Source: a beta proteobacterium L13
Lineage (GTDB): Bacteria > Pseudomonadota > Gammaproteobacteria > Burkholderiales > Chromobacteriaceae
Direction of reading: 5' to 3'
NCBI GenBank assembly: GCA_000335715.1
Contig: AMYZ01000004.1
Coordinates: forward strand, 62,001-126,000
DNA length: 64,000 bases
The notes below the pieces were generated by a model that saw only the letters and a program-made list of their open reading frames with translations, was not told the DNA's origin and made no database searches. The position numbers and the translations under genes were made by a program. Shown in pieces: positions 15,915-24,473 of this stretch; the first letter of the stretch is position 1, and each line of letters starts with the position of its first letter.

Positions 15915-16086
15915 GTGGTTGCCCGCGGCGTGCCAGGCGGCAGATTTGCCGGCCGCGGCGGATAAGCGGGCGGCGGTCAAGCAGCTGCTGCAGTCGATTA
16001 ACCGTTTGCTGGATGAAAACGCGCATGGCCAAGCGAGAGTTGAAAACCTGCCTGCGGTGCCGCCACGGCGAACTCAGGCTGGTTGA
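15889..16086 (+). CDS. Possible small overlapping protein
   Basis: 65-codon ATG frame overlapping both neighbours. The middle (ADKRAAVKQLLQSINRLLDENA) looks like a genuine helix and fills the gap between two supported genes, but the overlaps are large and no ribosome site stands out. Confidence 0.3.
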   Translation: MPRRPLPLRWLPAACQAADLPAAADKRAAVKQLLQSINRLLDENAHGQARVENLPAVPPRRTQAG

Positions 16087-16414
16087 AGGTACGGCAGGCC
16101 GGCTGGACTGCTATTGCCTGCGTACCGGTTTGTTGTCTGGTGCGGGGTGTGAGTGGTTTTCGCCCCTGCAGGCGCCGCGGCCGGATCCGCGTGGTGAGGC
16201 GTACTCGCCGGCGTATTTCAAGCGCATGGCTGCGCGCCAGCTGTGCCTGCGGGTGCTGGATGGCACGTTTGCCTACTTTATGGCGCAGGTGCGGCAGCGT
16301 AGTGGCCAGGCGGTGGCGGATGAAGTAGAGGCGGCCGGGCGTGAAGCCTGGCGTACGCGGCGCGAGTGGATGACGCCGCAGCAGCTGGAGGAGGCGTGTC
16401 GTGTACGAGTTTGA
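16025..16414 (+). CDS. Hypothetical early protein with Cys motif
   Basis: 129 residues from MAKRELKTCLRCRHGELRLVEG. It has CxxC near the start and further Cys residues (LDCYCLRTG, GAGCEWF), a possible zinc ribbon. The C terminus is helical and basic. An upstream Met (16013) would add four residues. Located directly before the replication gene, so a small accessory of replication is conceivable. Confidence 0.62.
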   Translation: MAKRELKTCLRCRHGELRLVEGTAGRLDCYCLRTGLLSGAGCEWFSPLQAPRPDPRGEAYSPAYFKRMAARQLCLRVLDGTFAYFMAQVRQRSGQAVADEVEAAGREAWRTRREWMTPQQLEEACRVRV

Positions 16415-16592
16415 GCCTTACCGCAACCCCACTTTGTGGGCGGCGCATGCCAGCCTGCTGCGGCAGCAAAGGTTGGCCGCAAAGCGCCGGCCAACGGTGT
16501 TTTTAAGTGCCGGCGTACGCCGGTGGCAGCGGCGGCAGCGGGTGCTGGCGCTGATGCGGGCAGTAATGAGTGGTGCATACAAAAACAAGTAA
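16401..16592 (+). CDS. Small basic protein, GTG start
   Basis: 63 residues (MYEFEPYRNPTLWAAHASLLRQQRLAAKRR...), started by GTG with GGAGGAGG about 7 bases upstream inside the previous gene, which it overlaps by 14 bases. Very basic and helical, suitable for nucleic-acid binding. Immediately precedes the primase-helicase gene. Confidence 0.6.
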   Translation: MYEFEPYRNPTLWAAHASLLRQQRLAAKRRPTVFLSAGVRRWQRRQRVLALMRAVMSGAYKNK

Positions 16593-16602
16593 GGACGTAG
16601 CA

Positions 16603-19194
16603 ATGGACGGTAAGAACGAGCAGGGCTTTCAAAGGGTGGATATTCCCAGGGTGGCAGCCGCTGCCCTGGATGCGGCCGAACGCTTGGTGCCGCAGTGGGT
16701 GCCGAACGGCCGCCGCCAGGCTGATGAGTGGGTGGCACCGAACCCGACGCGGGCCGACCGGCACGCGGGTAGCTTCAAGGTGAACTTGCTGACTGGCCGC
16801 TGGAGCGACTTTTCTACCGGTGACGCTGGCGGTGACCTGGTTTCTCTCTACAAGTACATTTTTGGTTTTGCCAGCCAGGTAGAGGCGGCGCGTGACCTGG
16901 CCGGTGTTGTGAATGTGCCGCTGGGTGCACCTGCAGCGCCTGCCGCGGCGGACAAGCCCAAGCGTGAAACCGAGTGGGAGCCGGTGCTGCCGGTACCGGC
17001 TGACGCGGCGGCGATGCACAAGGCGCACCCGCACCGAGGCCTGCCGGAGCGGGTGGCGGTGTACCGTGATGCCGCTGGCCAGACGCTGGGCGCGGTGATG
17101 CGCTTCCGCACCAGTGACGGCGGCAAGGATGATCTGCCGCATGTGTATGCCCGCCACAGAAAGACCGGCAAGCATGACTGGCGCTGGATGGCTTTTCCTG
17201 AGCCGCGCCCGCTGTACGGGCTGGATGCGCTAGCGGTCAAGCCTGATGCGCCGGTGCTGCTGGTAGAGGGCGAGAAGTGCCGCGATGTGGGGCACGCGCT
17301 GGCTGGCCTGGTGGATTTGCAGCTGGGTGACGCGTTTGTGGTGGTGAGCTGGCCGGGCGGTACCAACGCTGTCGGCAAAGTGGATTTTTCCCCCCTGCAT
17401 GGCCGTGTGGTGGTGTTGTTCCCCGATGTGGACAGCCAGCGCGAGAAGCTGAGCAAGGCCGAGCAGGCTGCCGGCGTGGAGCGTGACAGCAAGCCGTTTC
17501 TGCCGGTGAACGAGCAGCCAGGCGCGAAGGCGATGCTGAGGGTGGCCGAGCAGCTGGCTGGCAAGGCGCTGAGTGTGCGCTACGTTGAGCCGGCAGCGCC
17601 GGGTGTGCTGGCCGATGGCTGGGACTTGGCCGACGCAGTGCAGGTGGATGGTTGGCCTGCGCAGCAGGTATCAGAATACATTGCCGCGCATGCGCGGCTC
17701 CTTTTTCCTTCCCCGAGTGCATCGGACGATAGCCACCCCGCGCCAGCGCCAGCGAATACAGGGGTAGCAGCGCCTGCGCCAGCTGAGGCAGCGGTAGCGG
17801 CCACGGTAGTAGAGGCTGGCCAACCTAGCTACCCCATACCTACCGAGCCTGTTGAAGAGGTTCTGGCTCGCCTTTTTTCGCCAGCTGGCGGCTCTCGCAC
17901 CCTCCCTGCGCCAGCGCCAGCGGAAACAGGGGGTAAAAAGGCTTCGAAAAATGAATGGCGTAGCCACCTGAAAAAGAATGATGAAGGGGTATTGCGCCCG
18001 ATTATGGCCAATGCCTTCCTGATCCTTACCCACCATGAAGCATGGGCAGGGGTTCTCGCTTTCGATGAGTTCGGCCAAGCCGTTGTGAAACTTCGCCCGC
18101 CACCGTACCCCGGGGGCGCGGTGGGTCGCTGGGACAGTAATGACGCGGCGAAGACGTTGATCTGGCTGCAGCTGCGCGAAGGCTTGATGTTGAAGTCGAG
18201 CGCAGGGGTAGACGAAGCGGCGATTACCGTGGCCAAAGACTTTCGCTTTCACTCTGTCCAGGACTGGCTGCGCCACCTGCCGCCGTGGGACCGCACGCCC
18301 AGGTTGTGGACGTTGCTGCCGCGGGGGTTTGGTACCGAGTCGAGCCCGTACACGGAATACATTGGCACCGGCTGGCTGGTGGCTGCAGTGGCCAGGGTGA
18401 TGGACCCGGGCTGCAAGGTAGATGAAATGCTGGTGCTCGAGGGCGCCCAGGGCGCGGGTAAGTCTACGGCGGTGCGCAACCTGTTTGGCGGTGATGCCTG
18501 GTACACCGAGATTGGCGAACGGCCGGACGACAAGGACTTTCTGATTGCGATTCAGGGTAACTGGTGCGTGGAAATTGGCGAGATGCAGTCGTTTAACAAG
18601 GCTGAGATTAACCAGGTAAAGCTGATCGTGACGCGGCGCAATGACAAGTTCCGGCCGCCGTATGAGCGGTACGCGAGCGACCACCCCCGCCAGTGCGTGT
18701 TTGTTGGTACCACCAACGGTGACCAGTACCTGAGTGACCCGACTGGCGCCCGCCGGTTTCTGCCGGTGTTCTGCCTGTGGGTTGATCATGACTTCTTGCG
18801 TGAGCATCGTGAACAGCTGTGGGCGGAGGCGCTTTACCTGTATGGCACCGGCTTCGCCTGGTACGACTATCCGAAAGATTTGGCGCTGGCCGAGCAGGAC
18901 AAGCGCTTTGTGACGGATAGCTGGGAAGAGAAGGTGATGCGGTACCTGAATGGCAAGGCGCCGCCGGAGTATTACCCGTCGTCGATGATCCGCGGCCCGC
19001 GTGACATGGTGACGACTACCGAGGTGCTGGAGTGTGCGCTGCAGCTGGATAGCGCCAAGCACGGCCGGCCGGAGCAAACGCGGGTTGGCCAGATCATGCA
19101 GCGCATTGGCTGGAAGAAGCGGCGTCTGGCGCCTGACCCTGACGGCTATCGGGCATGGGTGTTCGAGCGGCCGGAAGAGGCGGCCGCGGCGTAG
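16603..19194 (+). CDS. Phage primase-helicase, VapE/VirE family
   Basis: 863 residues from ATG with AAGGA upstream. The N-terminal part contains HAGSFKVNLLTGRWSDFSTGDAGGDLVSLYKYIFG, a primase-like zinc-free DNA-binding region, and a Toprim-like segment (VLLVEGEKCRDVG, VVVSWPGGTNAVGK). A Pro/Ala linker (about residues 370-450) follows. The C-terminal helicase has Walker A LEGAQGAGKSTAVRNLFG, a Walker B-type EIGEMQ and an Asn sensor in FVGTTNGDQYL, as in VirE/VapE ATPases. It is the replication initiator/helicase of the phage. The iteron cluster just downstream fits an origin. Confidence 0.9.
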   Translation: MDGKNEQGFQRVDIPRVAAAALDAAERLVPQWVPNGRRQADEWVAPNPTRADRHAGSFKVNLLTGRWSDFSTGDAGGDLVSLYKYIFGFASQVEAARDLAGVVNVPLGAPAAPAAADKPKRETEWEPVLPVPADAAAMHKAHPHRGLPERVAVYRDAAGQTLGAVMRFRTSDGGKDDLPHVYARHRKTGKHDWRWMAFPEPRPLYGLDALAVKPDAPVLLVEGEKCRDVGHALAGLVDLQLGDAFVVVSWPGGTNAVGKVDFSPLHGRVVVLFPDVDSQREKLSKAEQAAGVERDSKPFLPVNEQPGAKAMLRVAEQLAGKALSVRYVEPAAPGVLADGWDLADAVQVDGWPAQQVSEYIAAHARLLFPSPSASDDSHPAPAPANTGVAAPAPAEAAVAATVVEAGQPSYPIPTEPVEEVLARLFSPAGGSRTLPAPAPAETGGKKASKNEWRSHLKKNDEGVLRPIMANAFLILTHHEAWAGVLAFDEFGQAVVKLRPPPYPGGAVGRWDSNDAAKTLIWLQLREGLMLKSSAGVDEAAITVAKDFRFHSVQDWLRHLPPWDRTPRLWTLLPRGFGTESSPYTEYIGTGWLVAAVARVMDPGCKVDEMLVLEGAQGAGKSTAVRNLFGGDAWYTEIGERPDDKDFLIAIQGNWCVEIGEMQSFNKAEINQVKLIVTRRNDKFRPPYERYASDHPRQCVFVGTTNGDQYLSDPTGARRFLPVFCLWVDHDFLREHREQLWAEALYLYGTGFAWYDYPKDLALAEQDKRFVTDSWEEKVMRYLNGKAPPEYYPSSMIRGPRDMVTTTEVLECALQLDSAKHGRPEQTRVGQIMQRIGWKKRRLAPDPDGYRAWVFERPEEAAAA

Positions 19195-19476
19195 TGTCCA
19201 ACCTGTCTAACCTTGGCTAACCTGCGCCCAACCTGAAAGCCGCGCCAAATAAGGACTGTCCAACTGTCCAACCTGTTTTGCTCGCTCTCTCACGCGTGCG
19301 TTATGTGATGAATATCACTATTAGGTTGGACAGGTTAGACAGGTTAGACAAAGCGAGTAGTGGCAAGGGTTTTGGTTTTGGGTGGTTGGACTGAGGTTGG
19401 CCAAAGGTTGGTCAGATAACAAAATCAGCGGCACGACTGCTGAAAGGGTGTAGGGACGGTTTCATCGGAGGTTCAG
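19195..19476. repeat. Inverted 9-bp iteron clusters, candidate phage origin
   Basis: No gene in these 282 bases. TGTCYAACC units start at 19195, 19204 and 19266, with a variant at 19257. The reverse complement GGTTRGACA repeats three times in tandem at 19324, 19333 and 19342. The two clusters flank a stretch containing TTATGTGATGAATATCAC. Further AGGTTGG copies continue to 19409. This symmetry just after the primase-helicase gene is what an initiator-bound origin would look like. Function is inferred. Confidence 0.65.
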
Positions 19477-19956
19477 ATGGGACTGCATGAAAAAACAATC
19501 GGCACGGTATCGGATAGTGCAGGTGGCCGGTCTGCAAAGTTGATTCCCTGGATTGATCACTTGCTGGAAAAGTGGGCGCGCTGGGGAACGGCACAAGGGT
19601 GGCATGGTGGTGGTTGCGGTATCAGCAGCTTGCTGATGACGGAGCATCACCAGATCGACCGGGCGATTAGTCAGCAAGGTGGGCCCGATGATGTAATGCT
19701 GACAGTGGACACGGCGGTACTGTGTTTGCCGGATGAGCTGCAGCAGGTGGTTCGCCAGCGTTATCAGGGGCGCGGCACGATGGAGCAAAAAGCCACAGCC
19801 CTGGGAATGAATCGGATGTTGTTCCAGCGGCGTTTGGTTTCGGTGCATGTTGCGGTGCAGGCCGCGCTGGATAAGGGGGTGGCTGCCGTACCCCTGCTGG
19901 CACCGAAGTATTTGAGCACGCGGAAGGCGGCGCAAAGTCAACGTCAACCCGCCTGA
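19477..19956 (+). CDS. Late-gene regulator candidate (antitermination/ArpU-type)
   Basis: 159 residues with GGAGGT before the ATG. The C-terminal half (LPDELQQVVRQRYQGRGTMEQKATALGMNRMLFQRRLVSVHVAVQAALD) has a sigma-region-4-like helix-turn-helix typical of Q-like, RinA or ArpU late activators. Its position between the origin and the terminase genes, followed by two terminator hairpins, is where lambdoid Q genes sit. Whether it acts by antitermination or activation cannot be told. Confidence 0.65.
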   Translation: MGLHEKTIGTVSDSAGGRSAKLIPWIDHLLEKWARWGTAQGWHGGGCGISSLLMTEHHQIDRAISQQGGPDDVMLTVDTAVLCLPDELQQVVRQRYQGRGTMEQKATALGMNRMLFQRRLVSVHVAVQAALDKGVAAVPLLAPKYLSTRKAAQSQRQPA

Positions 19957-20022
19957 GAATTTGACGACGCTGTGTTACAGAAGTATATTCCGCCATGTAG
20001 ATTGCACTTGTTGCGACTGCAC

Positions 20023-20052
20023 AAGCCCAGCCCTAACCGGCTGGGCTTTTTC
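20023..20052 (+). terminator. Intrinsic terminator after the late regulator
   Basis: Perfect 10-bp stem AAGCCCAGCC/GGCTGGGCTT, 6-base loop, then TTTTTC. Confidence 0.85.
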
Positions 20053-20075
20053 GTTGCTGCTCCTCGATTGGTTGG

Positions 20076-20107
20076 AAGCCCGTCCACGCCGGACGGGCTT
20101 CACTTTT
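20076..20107 (+). terminator. Second hairpin, possible terminator
   Basis: Perfect 10-bp stem AAGCCCGTCC/GGACGGGCTT with a 5-base loop, followed by CACTTTTTGG. With the preceding terminator it insulates early from late genes. Confidence 0.65.
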
Positions 20108-20204
20108 TGGGGCTGGCCAGCAGAGGCGGGGACCCTGGCACTTTTCGCTCATGTACGGGGCGGGTGACCCGCGAACTTAACTCAGTGGCAGGGTTTGAAA
20201 CTAA

Positions 20205-20259
20205 GTGAAATTTCACCGAGTGAAAAAACGGTGAAATCCGGAGTGAAAAACGGGTGAAA
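20205..20259. repeat. GTGAAA repeats before the terminase genes, candidate cos/pac site
   Basis: GTGAAA occurs at 20205, 20220, 20231, 20243 and 20254, and once inverted at 20211, making GTGAAATTTCAC. Intervals of 11-15 bases keep the sites near one helical face. The cluster ends 2 bases before the small terminase gene. Terminase small subunits bind such repeats in lambda cosB. The role is inferred. Confidence 0.6.
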
Positions 20260-20261
20260 AG

Positions 20262-20825
20262 ATGGACCAGTTCCTGAGCAAATCGGCGTTCGCTGCGTCG
20301 CAGGGCTGGCGGCCGAGCTACGTCACCAAGCTGCTGCAGCAGAACCGCCTGGTGCTGTCGTCTGATGGCAAACGTGTAGACGTGGCGGCAACCTTGCAGC
20401 TGATCGGCCGTACTGCGGACCCAGCAAAAGAGGGGGTGGCTGAGCATCACCACCAGCAGCGCGTGCAGCGTGATGTCTACGCGCCGCTTCGGGGTGACAG
20501 TTCGCCCGAGCCATCGGAGTACCACAAGCACAAGGCCGAGCGCGAAAAGCACCTGGCTGGTATCGCCAAGATTGAATTCGACCGGCTATCGGGCAATACA
20601 GTTGAGCGTGAGCCCGTGTCGAAAGCTGCATTTGCAGCAGGCCGGCTTGTGCGCGACAGCATCTTTGCACTGAACCGGCAGCTGGCGCCCGAGCTGGCCA
20701 CCATGACGGACCCGTGGGAGATCGAGCGATTTTTGAATGGTCGTCACCGCGGCATGCTGACCGAAGTCGGCCGCATCGCCCAGGATGACCTGAAAGCACT
20801 GATCGATATCGAAGAGGGAGAGTGA
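20262..20825 (+). CDS. Terminase small subunit (Nu1-like)
   Basis: 187 residues. The N terminus (MDQFLSKSAFAASQGWRPSYVTKLLQQNRLVLSSDGKRVDVAATLQLI) is the winged-helix DNA-recognition region of Nu1-type proteins. The helical C-terminal part (EYHKHKAEREKHLAGIAKIEFDRLSGNTV) is typical of the family. It should recognise the phage packaging site, probably the GTGAAA cluster directly upstream. It overlaps the large subunit gene at TGATG. Confidence 0.85.
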   Translation: MDQFLSKSAFAASQGWRPSYVTKLLQQNRLVLSSDGKRVDVAATLQLIGRTADPAKEGVAEHHHQQRVQRDVYAPLRGDSSPEPSEYHKHKAEREKHLAGIAKIEFDRLSGNTVEREPVSKAAFAAGRLVRDSIFALNRQLAPELATMTDPWEIERFLNGRHRGMLTEVGRIAQDDLKALIDIEEGE

Positions 20826-22780
20826 TGTACGCATGCGGCGCCAAAGTGTACGGCTATGGCTTTGCTGCAGGCCTGCAGCCGGATCCGGTGCTGTGGATCG
20901 ATGAGTGGGCAGACGCTTATCAGCGCATCCCCGCCGATACCGGCGCCGCCGAGCCTGGCAAGTATCTGACCGAGCGCACCCCGTATGCCCGTGCCGTTAT
21001 GCGGGCCTTGTCGCCTGAGCATCCTTGCAAGCGGGTAGTGGTGATGGGGGCATCGCAGATGCTCAAGACGCAAACCTTCCTGAACTGGATGGGCGGCTGT
21101 ATCCACATGGCGCCAGCCAACATCCTGGCCATGATGCCGTCGCTGCCGCTGGCCAAGCGTCTTTCCAGCCGGGTGGCCAAGACCATCGAGGCGGTACCGG
21201 TGCTGCGTGAGCGTGTGGCCAGGCCTCGCAGCCGTGATGCCCGCAACACGCTGGATACCAAAGACTTCACCGGTGGGCAGCTGATCATTACCACTGCCGG
21301 CTCTGCGGCCAACCTGGCCGAGATTGCCGCACGCTACCTGTACGGTGATGAAATCGACCGCTGGGAGCGTAACGTCGGTGACGAGGGTGACCCGGTCGAG
21401 ATTTTCGAGGCGCGGGCGTCCACCTTTGCCCACAACGCCAAGTTTTACTACACCTCCTCGCCTACGGTGGAGGGGGCATCCAAGATCAAGGATCTGCATG
21501 ACCAGGGTACGCAATGCGTGCCCTATGTGCCGTGCCCGCACTGCGGGCACAGCCAGGTGCTGCATTTCGAGCAGTTGAAGTGGAACGCCAGCCATACGGC
21601 CGTGCACTTCATCTGCGCGGATTGCGGTGCCGCCATCGAAGAGCATCACAAGGCCACCATGCTGCCGGCCATCGAGTTCCGGGCCACGGCGGAGGGGGAT
21701 GGCGAAACGGAAAGCTTCTGGATCAGCGCGCTGTACATGCCGCTGGGCTGGTTGTCCTGGTTGTCGATCATGCGCCAGTACGACAAAGCGCTGGTCGCCC
21801 TGAAAAACGGCAACCCGGAGCCGATGCAGGTGTTCTATAACACCCGTCTGGCCAAAGTCTGGGATCACGCCCAGGAGCGCACCCGCGGTGCCGAGCTGAA
21901 AGCCCGTGCCGAGGATTACGCCCTGCGTACCATCCCGACCGGCGTGCTGGTGCTGACGGCCGCGGTCGATACCCAGGTGAACCGCCTGGAGCTGCTGATC
22001 AAGGGCTGGGGTATCGGGCTGGAAAGCTGGACCATCGATCACCAGGTCATCATGGGTGACCCGGCCGAAGCCAGCACCTGGGACATGCTGGACGAGCGGC
22101 TGCAAGCTGAGTTTGTGCACCCGTCTGGCCAGCGCATGAAAATCGCTGCCGTCGGTGTCGATTCCGGTGGCGCGCATACCCAAGACGTGTACCAGTTCTG
22201 CCGTCAGCGTCGCTGGCGCCATGTGCTGGCCATCAAGGGCGAAAGCAAGCGTGGCCGGCCAGTGCTTGCGCAGCGGCCGTCAAAGGTCGATGTCAGCTGG
22301 CGTGGCCATACCGAGAAAAACGGCTGCGAGCTGTGGATGATCGGTACCGATACGGCAAAGGACTGGATCTACAACCGGTTCAAGCTGCCGTCGGGCCCGG
22401 GGGCGCAGCATTTCAGCGTGGATCTGCCGGACGAGTACTACGATCAGCTCACTGCGGAGCGAAAGCTGGTGCGCTACGTGAAAGGCCGCCCGGTCACCGA
22501 GTGGGTCAAGCCGAGGTCGGAGCGTAACGAAGTGCTGGACTTGACGGTCTACAATCTGGCGATGGCGCATTACCTGCAGCTGCATCGCTACCAGGTCGCG
22601 GACTGGGAAAAATTACAGATGAAGTACGCCCAGACCGGGCTGTTTGATTCGCCGGCCGTTGCAGCAGCAGCGCCGCCGGCTGCAGTAACCGCTACAACGC
22701 CTGCCCAACCGGCAGGCGTTTCTGTTTCCAAACCTGCCGGGCGGCGTGTTTCCCGCTCGGGTTATCTAGGCAGACGATGA
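20825..22780 (+). CDS. Terminase large subunit (lambda GpA family)
   Basis: 651 residues. It has the GpA pattern: KRVVVMGASQMLKTQTFLNWMG as ATPase Walker A-like region, LYGDEIDRWERN as Walker B, a zinc-finger-like CPHCGH...CADCG insertion, and a C-terminal nuclease region with VDSGGAHTQDVYQFC and TEWVKPR. It would cut and pump DNA into the head. Cohesive-end packaging is suggested because GpA enzymes are cos-type. The ATG overlaps the small subunit stop. Confidence 0.95.
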   Translation: MYACGAKVYGYGFAAGLQPDPVLWIDEWADAYQRIPADTGAAEPGKYLTERTPYARAVMRALSPEHPCKRVVVMGASQMLKTQTFLNWMGGCIHMAPANILAMMPSLPLAKRLSSRVAKTIEAVPVLRERVARPRSRDARNTLDTKDFTGGQLIITTAGSAANLAEIAARYLYGDEIDRWERNVGDEGDPVEIFEARASTFAHNAKFYYTSSPTVEGASKIKDLHDQGTQCVPYVPCPHCGHSQVLHFEQLKWNASHTAVHFICADCGAAIEEHHKATMLPAIEFRATAEGDGETESFWISALYMPLGWLSWLSIMRQYDKALVALKNGNPEPMQVFYNTRLAKVWDHAQERTRGAELKARAEDYALRTIPTGVLVLTAAVDTQVNRLELLIKGWGIGLESWTIDHQVIMGDPAEASTWDMLDERLQAEFVHPSGQRMKIAAVGVDSGGAHTQDVYQFCRQRRWRHVLAIKGESKRGRPVLAQRPSKVDVSWRGHTEKNGCELWMIGTDTAKDWIYNRFKLPSGPGAQHFSVDLPDEYYDQLTAERKLVRYVKGRPVTEWVKPRSERNEVLDLTVYNLAMAHYLQLHRYQVADWEKLQMKYAQTGLFDSPAVAAAAPPAAVTATTPAQPAGVSVSKPAGRRVSRSGYLGRR

Positions 22781-22989
22781 TGGCTTTTACCCAAGGTCAG
22801 CTGGACGCCCTCGAGGCTGCCATCAGCAAGGGGGCGCGTGTCGTGCAGTACGACGGCCGGCGCGTCGAGTACCACACCATCACCGAGATGATGGCACTGC
22901 GTGACCAGATGCGCCGCGAGCTGGCCAGTGCGGCCGGCCGGCGGCGTAGCCCGTTTGTACGGCTGTTTCATGGTGGAAAGGGCATCTGA
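22777..22989 (+). CDS. Head-tail joining protein, gpW-like
   Basis: 70 residues: MMAFTQGQLDALEAAISKGARVVQYDGRRVEYHTITEMMALRDQMRREL is the lambda gpW pattern (short helix, beta hairpin, helix). In lambda, gpW completes the head before FII attaches. It overlaps both neighbours, consistent with a packed late operon. Confidence 0.9.
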   Translation: MMAFTQGQLDALEAAISKGARVVQYDGRRVEYHTITEMMALRDQMRRELASAAGRRRSPFVRLFHGGKGI

Positions 22990-24473
22990 TGGTCAAAGGC
23001 TACCCCATGCTGCAGCAGCGTGGCTTCTTGCTGCCATCGCGGCTGAAAAACAGCTACGAAGGTGCCGGCCAGGGGCGCCGTGCGCAGAACTGGCAAGCCG
23101 GTAGCAGTGGCCCGGTCAGCGTGGCAGCCGGTGGCTTGCAAACCATGCGAAACCGCAGCCGGCTGGCTGCGCAGAATGACCCTTACGCGGTCAAGGCGCT
23201 GGACGCCCAGGTCAGCAATCACATCGGTACCGGCATCGCACCACGCAGCCAGTACCGCGACCCGACCATCCGGCGCGAGCTGAACGAGCTGTGGGAGGAT
23301 TTTTGCACCGAATCCGATGCTGATGGCGTGCTGGATTTTTATGGCCAGCAAGGCCTGGCCGCCAACGCATTTTTCAGCGTAGGCGAGTGCTTTGCCCGTT
23401 TGCGTCCGCGTCGTTTGGATGACGGCCTGGCCGTGCCGCTGCAGCTGCAGCTGCTCGAGGCTGAGTTCGTGCCGCATACCAAAAACGGTAACGCGCCGAA
23501 CGGTAACCGCATCCGGCAGGGCATCGAATTCGATGCCCTGGGGCAGCGGGTAGCGTACTGGATGTACAAGTTCCATCCGGGCGATGCGGCATCCGCCGGC
23601 GATTTCAACAGCCTGGTGCGTGTGCCGGCCAGCGAGGTGCTGCATGTTTATGAGCCATCCCGCCCGGGCGCGTTGCGCGGTGTGCCGATGCTGGCCAGCG
23701 TGCTGCTGCGGCTCAAGACGCTGGACGAGTTCAACGACGCGGTGCTGTACCGGCAGGAAGTCGCCAACCTGTTTGCAGGCTTTATCCGTAAGCCGGAATC
23801 GGGGGATGCGATTGGCCCGCCGATAGATACGGGAGCCCAGGGCGCCGGGGAGGCCGGTTACCTGCCGATGGTGGGGCTGGAGCCCGGCACCATGCAGGAG
23901 CTGGCGCCAGGTGAGGAAGTGGAGTTCAGCGACCCGCCAGACGCCGGCAACAACTACGCCGAGTTCATGCGCGAGCAGCTGACGGCCATCGCGGCCGGGG
24001 CCGGCCTGCCGTATGAGCTGCTGACCGGTGACCTGCGCAACATCAGCGACCGCGTCATCCGCGTGATCCTGAATGAATTCCGGCGCCGGGTAGAGCAGCG
24101 GCAGCAGGCGATTTTCGTGCACCAGTTCTGCCGCAAGGTGTGGTGCGCCTTCCTGGATACCGCGGTGTTGTCCGGTGCGATTGACCTGCCGGGCTATGCC
24201 AGCAACCCGCGCCCCTTCCGCCGTGTGCGCTGGGTGCCACAGGGCTGGGCATACATCCACCCGGTGCAGGATGTGCAGGCAGATCGTCTGGCGGTGCGCG
24301 CCGGCTTCACCAGTCGCACCGAAGTCGCGCTGAAGCGTGGCAGTGATGCCGAAGCCATCGATCTGGAAAACCAGGCCGATAACGCCCGTGCTGACCAGTA
24401 CGGCCTGAATTACGACTCTGACCCGCGTCTGCGTGATGGCGCAGGCGAACTCATTGAGGATGACAAACCATGA
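22989..24473 (+). CDS. Portal protein (lambda gpB family)
   Basis: 494 residues with family landmarks: NRSRLAAQNDPYAVKALDAQVSNHIGTGIAP near the N terminus, EFVPHTKNG, VPASEVLHVYEPSRPGALRGVPMLASVLLRLKTLDEF, and GLPYELLTGDLRNISDRVIRVILNEFRR toward the C terminus. The dodecameric portal forms the DNA entry channel of the head. Start overlaps the gpW-like stop. Confidence 0.95.
   Translation: MVKGYPMLQQRGFLLPSRLKNSYEGAGQGRRAQNWQAGSSGPVSVAAGGLQTMRNRSRLAAQNDPYAVKALDAQVSNHIGTGIAPRSQYRDPTIRRELNELWEDFCTESDADGVLDFYGQQGLAANAFFSVGECFARLRPRRLDDGLAVPLQLQLLEAEFVPHTKNGNAPNGNRIRQGIEFDALGQRVAYWMYKFHPGDAASAGDFNSLVRVPASEVLHVYEPSRPGALRGVPMLASVLLRLKTLDEFNDAVLYRQEVANLFAGFIRKPESGDAIGPPIDTGAQGAGEAGYLPMVGLEPGTMQELAPGEEVEFSDPPDAGNNYAEFMREQLTAIAAGAGLPYELLTGDLRNISDRVIRVILNEFRRRVEQRQQAIFVHQFCRKVWCAFLDTAVLSGAIDLPGYASNPRPFRRVRWVPQGWAYIHPVQDVQADRLAVRAGFTSRTEVALKRGSDAEAIDLENQADNARADQYGLNYDSDPRLRDGAGELIEDDKP

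Noticed and set aside
19957-20204. Possible tRNA gene around the hairpins after the late regulator
   Set aside because: Hairpins are GC stems followed by T runs; no cloverleaf, anticodon arm or TTCRANY loop could be drawn.
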